Shown here one piece after another: positions 44,550 to 53,840 of a stretch of DNA of 64,000 bases (positions are counted from its first letter, which is position 1; each line of letters begins with the position of its first letter). The DNA is from Acidobacteriaceae bacterium KBS 83. GTDB lineage: Bacteria; Acidobacteriota; Terriglobia; Terriglobales; Acidobacteriaceae. The translations under genes were made by a program, and so were the position numbers. Below the pieces are notes generated by a model. The model made no database searches, was not told the DNA's origin, and saw only the letters and a program-made list of their open reading frames with translations. The DNA is taken from contig KB906735.1 in assembly GCA_000381585.1 (NCBI GenBank), forward strand, positions 84,242 through 148,241, given 5' to 3'.

Positions 44550-45191
44550 CGACGTTCAGACAAGCAACGCATCGCCGAACACTTCGCTGTTCATGGCCCG
44601 TCTCTGCCTGACTTTGGGCCGAGCTGGAACGTCGCGCCCCAGACCTTCCAACCCATCGTCCGGTTGAATCGCGACACCGGAGAGCGCGAGCTGGTGCTCA
44701 TGCGGTGGGGTCTTATCCCCTTCTGGGCAAAGGACCCGAGCATAGGGCTCCGCACGATCAACGCGAAAGCCGAAACGATTACAACCGCACCCGCGTTCAG
44801 GGAGGCGATCACATTCCGACGCTGTCTCGTTCCTGCGGATGCGTTCTACGAATGGCAGAAGCTGGATGCAAAGACCAAGCAGCCCTTCGCCATTGCAATG
44901 AAAGACGGCCAACCTTACGCGCTGGCTGGACTATGGGAGAAGTGGAAGGATCGCAAGGCTGGTGCAGAGCTGCTGACATTCACGGTAATCACTACTGACC
45001 CGAATGAGGTTGTGCAGCCCCTCCACGACCGAATGCCTGTCATCATTCCAGAACGCGATTATCAACGCTGGTTGAAAGCTGATCCAGAGCGTCCCCCGAT
45101 TGACCTGCTTCGTCCTTTCGAGGCAGACAAGATGACAGCGTGGAAGGTGGACAACGCAGTTGGCAATGTGAAGAACGATCACCGGCGTTGA
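44532..45191 (+). CDS. SRAP family abasic-site protein (YedK/HMCES-like)
   Basis: This 219-aa protein starts at ATG 44532 because SRAP proteins need Met1 removed to expose catalytic Cys2 (MCGRYV). Upstream in-frame ATGs would destroy that. Other active-site residues are in place: N77 in TINAKAET, E107 in AFYEW and H165 in PLHDRMPV. SRAP proteins form a thiazolidine cross-link with abasic sites in single-stranded DNA and shield them. It is divergent from the zinc-ribbon gene and is the intact parent of the SRAP debris at 38892 and 51275. Confidence 0.93.
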   Translation: MCGRYVRRSDKQRIAEHFAVHGPSLPDFGPSWNVAPQTFQPIVRLNRDTGERELVLMRWGLIPFWAKDPSIGLRTINAKAETITTAPAFREAITFRRCLVPADAFYEWQKLDAKTKQPFAIAMKDGQPYALAGLWEKWKDRKAGAELLTFTVITTDPNEVVQPLHDRMPVIIPERDYQRWLKADPERPPIDLLRPFEADKMTAWKVDNAVGNVKNDHRR

Positions 45192-45255
45192 TCGCGCCAG
45201 CCTCATGCGACGCCGGAGGGCCACTTCCCATCTGTTGCAGAATGCCGCGATGCGT

Positions 45256-45453
45256 CTAGACGGCCTCTTTCTCCGCGTTGTACATCAAGTGGGCCGCCGC
45301 CAGTCCTTGTCTCGCTAATTTTCGTTCGGATAGGCACCAGCGCTTTCTGAAACGCCATCCCGATCCGTGCAGAAGGTCCAGGAGCCATTCGTCGTCTGAA
45401 ATGGCGGACTTGGTGGTTTTGTTTGTTTGCTCATGTAGCGATGATACCGTCAC
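45256..45453 (-). CDS. Small hypothetical protein with a strong ribosome binding site
   Basis: GTG 45453 has AGGAGG 9 bases upstream and opens a 65-aa frame rich in tryptophan, arginine and leucine (SGWRFRKRWCLSERK in the middle). No family is recognised. It converges with the SRAP gene, and acceptance rests on the strong site. Confidence 0.45.
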   Translation of the reverse strand: MTVSSLHEQTNKTTKSAISDDEWLLDLLHGSGWRFRKRWCLSERKLARQGLAAAHLMYNAEKEAV

Positions 45454-45609
45454 CTAAACAATCCTCCTACATTACGTCTGGTTACCCTTCAAGGCGGGTC
45501 TGCCCGAGTAGGAAGGCGCTGCGGGGCAGAATATGCTTGATTTGAGCGCCCCGGCCCCATGCGTCATCAGGTGACTCGCAAAACTTCCCTAGATTGCCCT
45601 CAATCTGCT

Positions 45610-46821
45610 CTACGTTGCCGCCTTCAGTGTTCCGTTGGCATATTGGCGGCAATGATTGAGATAGGCTGCTTCGTGACTGGCAACGAGATCGACGACGCTC
45701 GTCCAAAGCCAGGATGGGGCATCAAGGGTCTTGGTGCGGTTTCGCAATAAATCGTCAGCCCATTCCTTGCGAGTCTTTCTATCCATCTGGCGAGCGTGCG
45801 CTTTGCCAACGACGCCCGCAAACAAGTTCGCTGCAGAGATCGCATCCGTGCGACTGAGACCTTCCATCTCAAATTTGAGATCCTGGGGCATAAGTTCCCG
45901 CAAGACTACTGGACGATTGTCAAACTGGGTCGCCAGCATCCGCTCGCCAAGGAAAGGTGAAAGTGCTCGGGCACCGTTGACAACGCGTTGGGCGTTATCG
46001 CGCGGCATCGATGCACTCTCCCTGCGTGGCGCAGCCGCCTTCGCTGCTTCCTTTACATCGACCAGAGAGAATCCATCTCGGTTGTTCTTGCCGACTCCAA
46101 CAAGGATCGCGTAACGCAATCGACCGAGCGAACTGCACCCTTTCATCCAGTACGCCGCATCGAGAACTGAGATGCTGGCCTTGTCCCCTCTGCCCTTGAG
46201 GCCGGTGACAAGGATGCGCACATCCTCCCGTGCAAAGATCCGGTCAATCTCTCGACGCTCCTGCAACGAAAGCCTCCAAAACCTTTTCCCCAAGGGGATT
46301 TCGGGCTTTACGTCCTCAATCCGCTCCTCAGCAAGGTGCCGCCACCTCCGGTCTTTGGCCTGTCTCATCACCAGGCGCACTGGTCCGATATCCGCCTGCT
46401 TTACGCCCATTGACCGCCCCAACAGGGCCTGTCGATAACCCCGAATGACCTGTTCCACCATCAAGGCTGTCGTGACGCCGGGCAGATCAGAGCTTCTGGC
46501 TGCCATGGCGAGAGACAAGCTCAGGCGAATCATGTCGTGCGCAGGATTTCCAATGACCGTCTGGTCGAGGTCCCGAATCTGGATCTCTATCTTGCCGTCC
46601 GCGCTGGCAACTGGGCCTAGATTGCCGATATGGCAGTCTCCACAGATCCAAACCGGAGGGCCTTCGGGAATCAAATGAGTCGCTTCGACCGAGGTCAGCC
46701 ACTCGTAAAACTTGATGGTATTGCCTCTGACATAGGCATGGGCTGACTCGGCCATCTTGAGGCGACGGCGTGCGTTCAGGGCCGAGTCGCGGTGACGGGG
46801 CTCAATAGTCTTGACCTTCAT
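45610..46821 (-). CDS. DUF2252 family protein
   Basis: This 403-aa protein matches DUF2252. It has FYRG-like AHAYVRGNTIKFYEW at the N-terminus, then ICGDCHIGNLG and IRDLDQTVIGNPAHDMIRL, a kinase-like fold related to aminoglycoside phosphotransferases. AHARQMD near residue 340 also fits. Members occur in actinobacteria, acidobacteria and proteobacteria without proven activity. The gene is divergent from the DUF892 gene. Confidence 0.88.
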   Translation of the reverse strand: MKVKTIEPRHRDSALNARRRLKMAESAHAYVRGNTIKFYEWLTSVEATHLIPEGPPVWICGDCHIGNLGPVASADGKIEIQIRDLDQTVIGNPAHDMIRLSLSLAMAARSSDLPGVTTALMVEQVIRGYRQALLGRSMGVKQADIGPVRLVMRQAKDRRWRHLAEERIEDVKPEIPLGKRFWRLSLQERREIDRIFAREDVRILVTGLKGRGDKASISVLDAAYWMKGCSSLGRLRYAILVGVGKNNRDGFSLVDVKEAAKAAAPRRESASMPRDNAQRVVNGARALSPFLGERMLATQFDNRPVVLRELMPQDLKFEMEGLSRTDAISAANLFAGVVGKAHARQMDRKTRKEWADDLLRNRTKTLDAPSWLWTSVVDLVASHEAAYLNHCRQYANGTLKAAT

Positions 46822-46952
46822 TTCATCTGAATCTAAGCCTTTTCTCGACCTGGACTTCTTTCTTTTTTCAAATGATGATGGCGCTTAACTATTTCCAGCA
46901 TCCAACCCAGCACTACCAACAGGCTGAGATTTCCGAGGAAAAGTCAAACGCT

Positions 46953-47540
46953 ATGGCATTAAGCGCCGTTTTACTGGACGAACTCCGCGATATGTACAGT
47001 GCGGAAAATCAATTAGTGAAAGCATTGCCAAAGCTTGCAAAGGGAGCCAGGAGCCCGAAGCTGAAACAGCTCTTCAAGGCTCACCTGGCCGAAACGAAGG
47101 GCCAGGTCAAGCGGCTGAAGCAGGTGTTCGCCGAGTTGGGAGAGAAGCCAACGGGCCAACACTGCAACGGCATGGAAGGCGTCATAGAGGAAGGGAAAGA
47201 CGCACTGGAGAAGGACGAAGAGGGCGCATCTTTTGACTCAGGGATCATCGGAGCGGCCTTGCGAACGGAACACTACGAAATCGCAGGCTACGAAGCGTGT
47301 ATTGCGATGGCAAATACTTTGAAGCTGTCAAAGGTCGTTAGACTCCTCAGCGCAAATCTGAGGGAAGAGCTAGCGGCAGCCAAAAAGGTCACCGCAGCGG
47401 CGGGGCCAATCATGAAACAAAGTGCCAAGGAACCTGAGGCTCCCAAGAAGCCAAGGACCGGCAAAGAAGAATATTCCGCCAAGAAGAGCAAGGAAGACGA
47501 GGCCAAAGCATCTCCTGACCTGGAAACTTCGAGCGGCTAG
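46953..47540 (+). CDS. Ferritin-like DUF892 (YciF-type) protein
   Basis: The 195-aa product starts at ATG 46953 (GAGGAAAAG 9 bases upstream; the frame opens earlier at 46872). It has the DUF892 pattern DELRDMYSAENQLVKALPKLAKGA, then HLAETKGQVKRLKQVF and EHYEIAGYEACIAMA, a four-helix ferritin-like bundle with metal-binding E/H residues. A lysine-rich disordered tail of about 40 residues follows. YciF-like proteins are general-stress proteins. It lies with DUF3185 and YihY genes. Confidence 0.9.
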   Translation: MALSAVLLDELRDMYSAENQLVKALPKLAKGARSPKLKQLFKAHLAETKGQVKRLKQVFAELGEKPTGQHCNGMEGVIEEGKDALEKDEEGASFDSGIIGAALRTEHYEIAGYEACIAMANTLKLSKVVRLLSANLREELAAAKKVTAAAGPIMKQSAKEPEAPKKPRTGKEEYSAKKSKEDEAKASPDLETSSG

Positions 47541-47629
47541 CCGCGCCAACGCGCAAGATCTCGTCTGAATCCTCCGACAATCCAGTGTCTCGACTCAACC
47601 TGAAATCGAAAATGAAAGGTTCAACGGCC

Positions 47630-47851
47630 ATGAAACCTGCAACCATCATAGGAGCCATCCTCATTATCCTGGGTATCGTCGGCTTTGCGGCAGGTGGCTT
47701 TTCCTTCACGCATCAGAAAAAGGACGTTGATGCAGGTCCAATCCAGATCAGCCATCAGCAGACTAAAACCGTACCGATTTCGCCGATCCTGAGTGTAGTG
47801 GCTTTGGTAGGCGGAATTGGGCTTGTCGCAGTCGGACTGCGCAGTAAATAG
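47630..47851 (+). CDS. DUF3185 family small membrane protein
   Basis: This 73-aa protein has two transmembrane helices (residues 4-22 and 50-68) joined by a polar loop (FTHQKKDVDAGPIQI). The end, VGGIGLVAVGLRSK, fits DUF3185. ATG 47630 is chosen with GAAAGG upstream; ATG 47612 lacks a site. It follows the DUF892 gene by 89 bases in the same direction. Confidence 0.8.
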   Translation: MKPATIIGAILIILGIVGFAAGGFSFTHQKKDVDAGPIQISHQQTKTVPISPILSVVALVGGIGLVAVGLRSK

Positions 47852-47926
47852 TTACCCCGGGCCGGAGGGGCGCAACGACAGGTCGTCATTTGTCAGGTCT
47901 CACCACGAAGCCAGAAATAACTTGTG

Positions 47927-48844
47927 TTAGGTTTCACCATGCGCATGGACTGCCGCCACTTCGATGACCATGTTGACCTCGGCTCCGAGCAATAACATGG
48001 TGCCCGTGACGTAGAGCCAAGTCATCAGTACCATCACCGCACCCAGCGAGCCATACGTCTTTGCGTAGCTCGTAAAGAAATGAAAATATAGACGAAGCAA
48101 TCCTGAGGCGGCGATCCAACCGAGCGTGGCGAACAGCGCCCCCGGGCTCAGCCATTGCCAGCAACGCTGTTTCAAGTTCGGCGCTGCGTAGTAGACCATT
48201 GAAGCGACCAGCGATACAAAGAAGAGCGCAATCGGCCACTGCGCGATTTTCCACGTCCAGTAGAAAACTGGCGTCAAGCCGACGCTATTGGAGACTACCT
48301 GGACGAGTGCACCGCCATAAAGGAATACGGTCAGTGCGGCGATGATCAGCAGTGACGCGGCGACGGTCAAGCTGAGCGCGATGCCGTATGTCTTCCAAAG
48401 CGGACGCGATTCCTTCACTTTGTAGACGGCATTGAGTGCATCTTCAAGCGCGTTCATACCCGAGTTGGCTGTCCACAGGGCGGCAAGAATGCCAAAGGTG
48501 AGCTTCCCGCTGCCGGAGGATCGAGTGACTTCCGTGATGACCGTACGGATAAGCTCAAAGGCGGTGCCAGGCAGCGTCGTACTGAGGTATTGAAGTAGCA
48601 ATACGGTGAGTTGCGTGTTGGATTTGAAGACAAAGCCGAGCAGAGTGGTAATAAAGATGACACCGGGAAACAGTGACAGGAAGAAGAAATAAGCCAGCTC
48701 CGCCGCACGGTTATACACACCGTCTTCATAAGACGATGTCCAAACCCGCTTCAGCAGTGTCGTCACTGAGGAGACGTGTAAGCGCCAAGGAGACTTCCGG
48801 GGCAGCGCATTCGCAGGGACAGAAAACTGCATGGCCACACTCAC
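47927..48844 (-). CDS. YihY/virulence factor BrkB family membrane protein
   Basis: The 305-aa inner-membrane protein has six predicted helices and the YihY signatures RAAELAYFFFLSLFPGVIF, LWTANSGMNALEDALNAVY and YGSLGAVMVLMTWLY. The family may export lipids or other substrates, but function is unsettled. It is convergent with the DUF3185 gene. The start could also be ATG 48832. Confidence 0.9.
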   Translation of the reverse strand: MSVAMQFSVPANALPRKSPWRLHVSSVTTLLKRVWTSSYEDGVYNRAAELAYFFFLSLFPGVIFITTLLGFVFKSNTQLTVLLLQYLSTTLPGTAFELIRTVITEVTRSSGSGKLTFGILAALWTANSGMNALEDALNAVYKVKESRPLWKTYGIALSLTVAASLLIIAALTVFLYGGALVQVVSNSVGLTPVFYWTWKIAQWPIALFFVSLVASMVYYAAPNLKQRCWQWLSPGALFATLGWIAASGLLRLYFHFFTSYAKTYGSLGAVMVLMTWLYVTGTMLLLGAEVNMVIEVAAVHAHGET

Positions 48845-48959
48845 AAGCGCAGCAGACCATGCTAACGAGCGGTGGACTGCACGTTCTTCATCTTAAGAAC
48901 CGCGCAGGCTCGGCGAGGTTGCCCCTGATTTGGAACTGTGGCGGCGCTTTTTCCACGGC

Positions 48960-49367
48960 CTAGGACTGCCCGTCGCCCTTCGCCTGCTCTGCGATATTGA
49001 GATTCTCGTGCTTGATCTCGAGCCGCAGGCGATTAAACACACCCATGTAAATATTGGCAATCCACACCAGCGCAAACTCGGAAATAACATAACCGCGCCA
49101 TCCGACGCAAAGCATCTTAAATTCCGTTAGCACCAAGAAGAGCGCCGCCACATAGTGGCTGAAGCAGTACTCGCAAGTGAATAGATAGTAGAACTTACGG
49201 AGGTAGAGTGGCGTACAGTTTTCGCTTTTGTCCTTGCAGAAGTCTCTGGGTTCTCGCAATATCTCCTCATTAGTGACGGTCCAGGATACGCACGCAACGG
49301 CAAGGCCCAGAAGTAGTAGGAATCCGAACTGCTGATGCAAGGGAACAGACAAAAGATTGGACGACAT
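48960..49367 (-). CDS. Hypothetical membrane protein
   Basis: This 135-aa protein has about three transmembrane segments (residues 13-32, 68-84, 92-110) and a cysteine-containing FTCEYCFSHYV motif in the second. AAAGGTGA a few bases before ATG supports the start. It resembles small unannotated membrane proteins that accompany stress genes, from memory only. Confidence 0.65.
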   Translation of the reverse strand: MSSNLLSVPLHQQFGFLLLLGLAVACVSWTVTNEEILREPRDFCKDKSENCTPLYLRKFYYLFTCEYCFSHYVAALFLVLTEFKMLCVGWRGYVISEFALVWIANIYMGVFNRLRLEIKHENLNIAEQAKGDGQS

Positions 49368-49863
49368 AGTTCACCTTTCACATTGGTTGCTTTTGGCTAA
49401 GCAGTTCATCGGGAGCTTAGCGAACGTCGTACCCTGTCACTGAAGAACCCTCCTTCACCAAGGGAACATCGCCAGACCGTCAACGCACCTTCAAGATTCA
49501 ATGGTGTCAAAGAGGAACAGATAACGAGACTCCGCACGTCTTGTGATGTAAGTTGGCTCTACTACTTTACCCGTGCGGGGTGGAGATCCAATCGATGTCT
49601 TGCTTCTGATGGGGCCGAAACAAGTTCGCATTCGACCCATGTCCCAGACGGTTTGATCTCCAGAGAAGTCGGATCCTTTCTTACGAGGGCCGATTTCTTC
49701 ATAGTTCGCGGTGAACGTCGCAAGCACATCGGACAGTCAGCCGCCAGTGAGGTTTGGCGACGATTTCCCGGGCGGGTGAACGCGGTCCGCTCCTTGGATG
49801 CCAATTTCTCCTGTGGAGTGCCCGCTGGCATCTGAATCTGTGTGAATGTCTAGGGAGCGTGTG
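49368..49863. other. Gap without a recognised gene
   Basis: Two overlapping minus-strand frames of 78 and 89 codons cover 49491-49831, but neither has a ribosome binding site or a known motif. I see no repeat or RNA gene in these 496 bases. Confidence 0.35.
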
Positions 49864-50530
49864 ATGAGAAGGGTGCTGCTAAGCGATATCGATGGGACCT
49901 TGGTGGATAGCAACAGCTTGCACGCCGATTCGTGGCGTAGAGCCTTCGAGCATTTTGGAATTGAGGTGGGTTTAGACGAGGCGTGGAGTCAGATCGGCAA
50001 AGGGGGCGACCAATTGATACCAGTGTTCGTCAAGCCAGATCTTCGAAAGCGACTGGAAGATAGCATCAAGGAATACCGCGACGATCTACTGAAGCGTGAG
50101 TATATGGCCCGAATGGTTCCGTTCGCTGGGGCACGCGAGCTGTTGATGAGGGTAAAGAAGGAGGGCCTCAAGGTCGTGCTCGCGACGTCAGCCAAAAAGG
50201 ACGATCTTGCATTCTACAAACGATTGGTGGGGATGGACGATTTGGTGGACGAAGAGGCGACGAGCTCGGACGCCCCAGAGTCTAGGCCCGAGCCGGGCAT
50301 ATTCGCGGCAGCACTCAAAAAAGACAGGAAGCACAGCGGAAGACGCAATAGCTCTGGGCGACACGCCATATGACGCAGAAGCCGCAGGCAAGCTCGGCAT
50401 TCTGACAATCGGATTTACGTGCGGAGGCTGGAAGGCGAGCGATCTCATGCGCGCCGGCTGCGCTGAGGTCGTTCGAGACCCTCAGCATCTCCTGACGGAG
50501 TTTGGCCGATCGGCTTTGGCAAAGGATTGA
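49864..50530 (+). pseudogene. HAD-superfamily phosphatase with a frameshift in an A6 run
   Basis: ATG 49864 (AGGGAG 6 bases upstream) begins a HAD hydrolase with the nucleophile motif SDIDGTLVDS (D8, D10) and motif II ATSA. The frame breaks after EPGIFAAAL at the A6 run 50317-50322. The +1 frame then continues to 50530 with motif IV GDTPYDAEAAGKLG. Removing one A restores a full-length phosphoglycolate-phosphatase-like enzyme of about 220 aa. A real mutation, slippage or a sequencing error are all possible. Its substrate is unknown. Confidence 0.75.
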
Positions 50531-50648
50531 CCAAGCCCGTGATCCCAGATAACTAGGAATGGATCGCTGGTGAAACGCAGATCGCGCGAGATAGTAAGCG
50601 GGGGCTGAGAGGCGTTAGCGACGCTTTGGATTCAACTGCTGGAGCACA

Positions 50649-50948
50649 TCACGAGGTAAAAGTCTTCATCGAAACGGCCGAGTCTCTTTTCGCCGAATTG
50701 ACTGAAGTCTCATCTCTAATACCCAATTCTGCTGGAGGGACGGGTCTTGTCAGGCAGTAAAGGCCATAAGAAACACGTTCGAACAGCTCCGGATTGTGTC
50801 CATTGCCTACTGCATGATCGGCGAGACACAAGTGATAATCCCTGTCATCCCAACCGGGACACGCTTCTTTCATCATGACAGCGTTGAAAGGTTCGGATAA
50901 AACTTGGTTCTCGACAGCAGCGCAGATTTCCTCTTCGAGCCTGCTCAC
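50649..50948 (-). CDS. Hypothetical protein with strong ribosome binding site
   Basis: GTG 50948 is preceded by GGAGGGGAG about 6 bases away and opens a 99-aa frame. The first 65 residues are helical with three cysteines (MKEACPGWDDRDYHLCLADH). No family is recognised. The strong initiation site is the main support. Confidence 0.6.
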   Translation of the reverse strand: MSRLEEEICAAVENQVLSEPFNAVMMKEACPGWDDRDYHLCLADHAVGNGHNPELFERVSYGLYCLTRPVPPAELGIRDETSVNSAKRDSAVSMKTFTS

Positions 50949-51203
50949 GGTATCTCCCCTCCCCTAAAGGAGATTCGATGCGGGCTCGGACTCTGTCGAA
51001 CACTAGATTTTTGTGCCAGAAACCGCTGCAATCTCATCGCGAGAAAGTGAGAAAAGCTATTGCAGCAGCACTCATGACGAATTTTGAGCAAACTCGTCCG
51101 CGACTTCGACTTGTACAGCTTGGAAGGTCTTTACACGTGGCTAGGAGATGACGACGACTTTCGGGAAGGAATGGCAGTGCAGTGGCTCCATTCTGGCCAT
51201 CAG

Positions 51204-51275
51204 CGATCCTGTCCCTCCTAAAGTGGCAAACCTGAGCAAACTCGAAAACTCCGAAATCAAGTACACGTCACGCTC
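51204..51275. repeat. Ligase leader repeat, copy C (partial)
   Basis: About 70 bases match the middle of the ligase leader copies at 53456-53690 and 60032-60270, including CTCGAAAACTCCGAAATCAA. The match stops abruptly at CGTCACGCTC, where an SRAP gene fragment begins. Confidence 0.75.
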
Positions 51276-51318
51276 CGAACACTTCGCTGTTCATGGCCCG
51301 TCTCTGCCTGACTTCGGG
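51275..51318 (+). pseudogene. Internal SRAP gene fragment
   Basis: Forty-four bases encode EHFAVHGPSLPDFG, matching residues 16-29 of the intact SRAP protein at 44532. One side joins the ligase leader copy C, the other the 3' end of the TPR gene. This is debris from recombination. Confidence 0.8.
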
Positions 51319-52265
51319 GGGATAGCCGCGGCAGGGGAAACTTTAAGCTTTGCCAGTTCGCTGGCAAAAAGCGGGTTTTCGGGGAATTCCGCGACGAGTT
51401 CGTTAAGTTGAGCGCGGGCTACCTCTGGCTTCTTCTCGCGCAGAGCTACCATCGCCAGCAAAATCTTCGCAAACGGCCGTAGGTAGTGGCCATGATCGGC
51501 GGCGATCGCGATCTGCTGGAGCCCTAGCTTCTTGTCGCCGTGGATTCCAGCGAGGCCGAGGATGAGCCTCGTGAATCCCGACAGACTTCCGATGACGTAA
51601 TTCGCCGTACCCAGGCCAAGATAGGCATCCGCGGCGTCTGGGGCGACCACCAACAGTTTCCTGGAGTACAGATCAGCTTCGCCGATCTTTTTCAGGCTGT
51701 CGAGCTGACGCTTGTCGATGAGGCTGGCATAGTCAGACTCCATACCCAGGGCCAGAGACATGGCGAACAGGGCGTTTGCATCGTCCGGGTTGGTCTTCAA
51801 TCGCCGCTGCGCCAAGTCCTGCGCCCGTTTGTCCGCCGCGAAGAATGCCGCGCGCCGTACGGGGTCTGGCTTGAGAGGGATGTTGCCCAGAAAGCGCTTG
51901 TCGTCCAGGAAAAACTCGGAGGTCAGGATGCCCTGTCGATAACACTCCTCGTAGAGGTAGGCCGCCGCTTCCGAGGCGCTCCCGAGAGCGTCTTCTGGAT
52001 GAGACTTCTCCCAGGCCTCAAATTGGATGCGAGCTTCCTCAAACTTCACTTCGTAGAGAAAGTGAAAGCCGGCCTCAAGTTCAGGCACGTGTAAGGCCTC
52101 AATCGGAGTTTGCCGGGAGGATGGCGGGGCCGCTCGAACATCGAGGACCCCTGCCATCAGCGCACTCCATAGAAGGAAACAAATTGTTGATAAGAATGCG
52201 CGACGACCGTCATGGTTCGAATCGAGCAAGCTCAGGTTGCCTTCTTCATTGTTTGGCCGCCTCAT
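51291..52265 (-). CDS. Exported tetratricopeptide-like protein with altered C-terminus
   Basis: The 324-aa product starts at ATG 52265, with GGAAGGAG about 5 bases upstream, and has a signal peptide (about residues 19-44). Helical hairpin repeats run from residue 55 to 300 (FEEARIQFEAWEKSHPEDA, ADAYLGLGTANYVIG, ARAQLNELVAEFPENP), a TPR-like solenoid. The last codons, KSGRDGP and stop, are read from SRAP debris, so the original C-terminus is lost or extended. TPR proteins mediate protein contacts; partner unknown. Confidence 0.75.
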   Translation of the reverse strand: MRRPNNEEGNLSLLDSNHDGRRAFLSTICFLLWSALMAGVLDVRAAPPSSRQTPIEALHVPELEAGFHFLYEVKFEEARIQFEAWEKSHPEDALGSASEAAAYLYEECYRQGILTSEFFLDDKRFLGNIPLKPDPVRRAAFFAADKRAQDLAQRRLKTNPDDANALFAMSLALGMESDYASLIDKRQLDSLKKIGEADLYSRKLLVVAPDAADAYLGLGTANYVIGSLSGFTRLILGLAGIHGDKKLGLQQIAIAADHGHYLRPFAKILLAMVALREKKPEVARAQLNELVAEFPENPLFASELAKLKVSPAAAIPPKSGRDGP

Positions 52266-52492
52266 GATGTCTCCTTCCGAATTTAGAAATGTGTGAGTCG
52301 GCGGCCCGCGTTCAACAATCGCCTCCGCCAGCATATCTCTGCTTAACTGAGCCACCCGATTGGCCACCACCTTTCAAGCCTGCGGAACTCTTGCGGCTGT
52401 TGGGAGGCACCTCCAGATTCAAGCGCGACCCATGGAAGGCACTAGAATTGACGCCTGGCTGCCGTTCACCATCGAAACGGATTGAACAGGAA

Positions 52493-53455
52493 TCAGGTCT
52501 CCCTCACCACTGAGCGCGGGTCTTTGTCATCACGAAGGCCCACGAACTTCGTGTGTCGCAGATGATCGGCACCCGTCCACTCTAGGAACTCGACTTCCGC
52601 CAGTATCTGCGGCTTTACCCAGATGCACTCTTTCATCTTCTCGCCAGTGAGGCCCTGTCCCCATCGTCCCGCATCCTTCTCGGGTAGATTGACGAACGGA
52701 CATTTTGCCGTCACGAGAGGCTTGATCGTCTCGAACACCTGCCGCCGGGTAAGGGGCACAAGACCGGCGCGAACTCTCGCCGCATAGTGCAGCTCTTTTC
52801 CCCGATATACACCAATCACGATCGAGTCAACACCGAGATGGCTTGGCACATATCCGCCGATCACGAACTCCTGGCTGAGGTTGACGCGATGCTTGACCCA
52901 GAGCCCACTTCTACGGCCGGGCTCATACACGCTGTCCAGTCTCTTGCCGATGATTCCTTCGAGGCCGTGAGTCTTCACGAAGGCAAGCATCTCGTTGGCG
53001 GTCTGGTGGGACACCTGAGAAATGCCAACGTGATCGCGGGGCTTGACCGTCGATTTCAGGATTTCGCGCCGCTTCGAGAGGGTCTGTTTCGTGAAATCCT
53101 CGCCACGTCTCACCAGCACGTCGAAGGCATAGAACATGAGGTGCGATTCGGCGGAACGGAAATTTTGGAGCAGATTGAAGTCGGGTCTGCCCTGGTCGTC
53201 GAGCGCGACCAGTTCACCATCGATTACCGTGTCATCGGGCAAGCTCGCCAGAGCAGCGTTGACATCTTTGAAGCGCTGGGTGAGGTCAGTTCCGCGCCGG
53301 GAGTAGAGGCTCACCTTGCCCCCGGTCTTCACCGTGACAAGGCGATAACCGTCCAGTTTCAGTTCGTACGTCCAAAGATCGCCCTCCGGAATCTGCTCCG
53401 CCGGGAGGCATTCCATCGGTTCGATGAAACGTGCGGTTCGTTGGATACTGGCCAA
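52493..53455 (-). CDS. ATP-dependent DNA ligase, stand-alone LigD-type
   Basis: This 320-aa ligase starts at TTG 53455, with GAGGGGG 6 bases upstream. The adenylation lysine is K33 in ELKLDGYR. Other nucleotidyltransferase motifs are SRRGTDLTQRF (52-62), DGELVALD (79-86), LMFYAFDVL (106-114), EGIIGKRLDS and LWVKHR. An OB-fold follows and ends in VVRET. It matches the ligase domain of LigD without polymerase or nuclease domains, so it may act in end joining or base-excision repair. No Ku gene is seen. Remnants of close relatives lie at 41426, 42560, 55706 and 59885. Confidence 0.92.
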   Translation of the reverse strand: MASIQRTARFIEPMECLPAEQIPEGDLWTYELKLDGYRLVTVKTGGKVSLYSRRGTDLTQRFKDVNAALASLPDDTVIDGELVALDDQGRPDFNLLQNFRSAESHLMFYAFDVLVRRGEDFTKQTLSKRREILKSTVKPRDHVGISQVSHQTANEMLAFVKTHGLEGIIGKRLDSVYEPGRRSGLWVKHRVNLSQEFVIGGYVPSHLGVDSIVIGVYRGKELHYAARVRAGLVPLTRRQVFETIKPLVTAKCPFVNLPEKDAGRWGQGLTGEKMKECIWVKPQILAEVEFLEWTGADHLRHTKFVGLRDDKDPRSVVRET

Positions 53456-53690
53456 GCCCGTCCCCCTCAGAAGAAATGAAGTTCAAATATTCGGGGGATT
53501 TCTCGCGAAACGGCTTCTTGAAAACTCTTGATTTTAGCAACGCTCCATTGCGATCCCGTCCCCTCCCCTCAAAGTGGCGAACCTGGTGTGAAACTTGAAA
53601 ACTCCGAAATCAAATACACGTCACGCTCAGCACGTGTAAGCCGCACTGAAGCAAAACAAAGCATTCATTTGAAAAGCGTTTGATTTCGAC
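53456..53690 (-). promoter_or_regulatory. Conserved ligase leader, copy A
   Basis: The 235 bases just upstream of the intact ligase are about 90% identical to 60032-60270, which precedes a broken ligase copy. Part also recurs at 51204-51275. The leader contains a short frame ending SPEYLNFISSEG that is conserved between A and B, and the ribosome binding site. Conservation as a unit with the ligase start suggests a promoter or leader element; it could simply be recent duplication. Confidence 0.55.
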
Positions 53691-53840
53691 CACTGAGTGG
53701 AGTTCCAACTGACCGTGCCGCAAGAACCTGCTCAAGATCGACTACTCACTGCTGTGACATGGCTTAAGCGATGTGCCAGCGGGCGCATCTGCGATTCGTG
53801 CGCTTTCCTCAAATCCCATCGATGCTCTCCGGTCGTACAC

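Noticed and set aside
49491-49831. Two overlapping minus-strand frames upstream of the HAD gene
   Set aside because: They compete with each other, lack initiation signals and show no recognisable fold.
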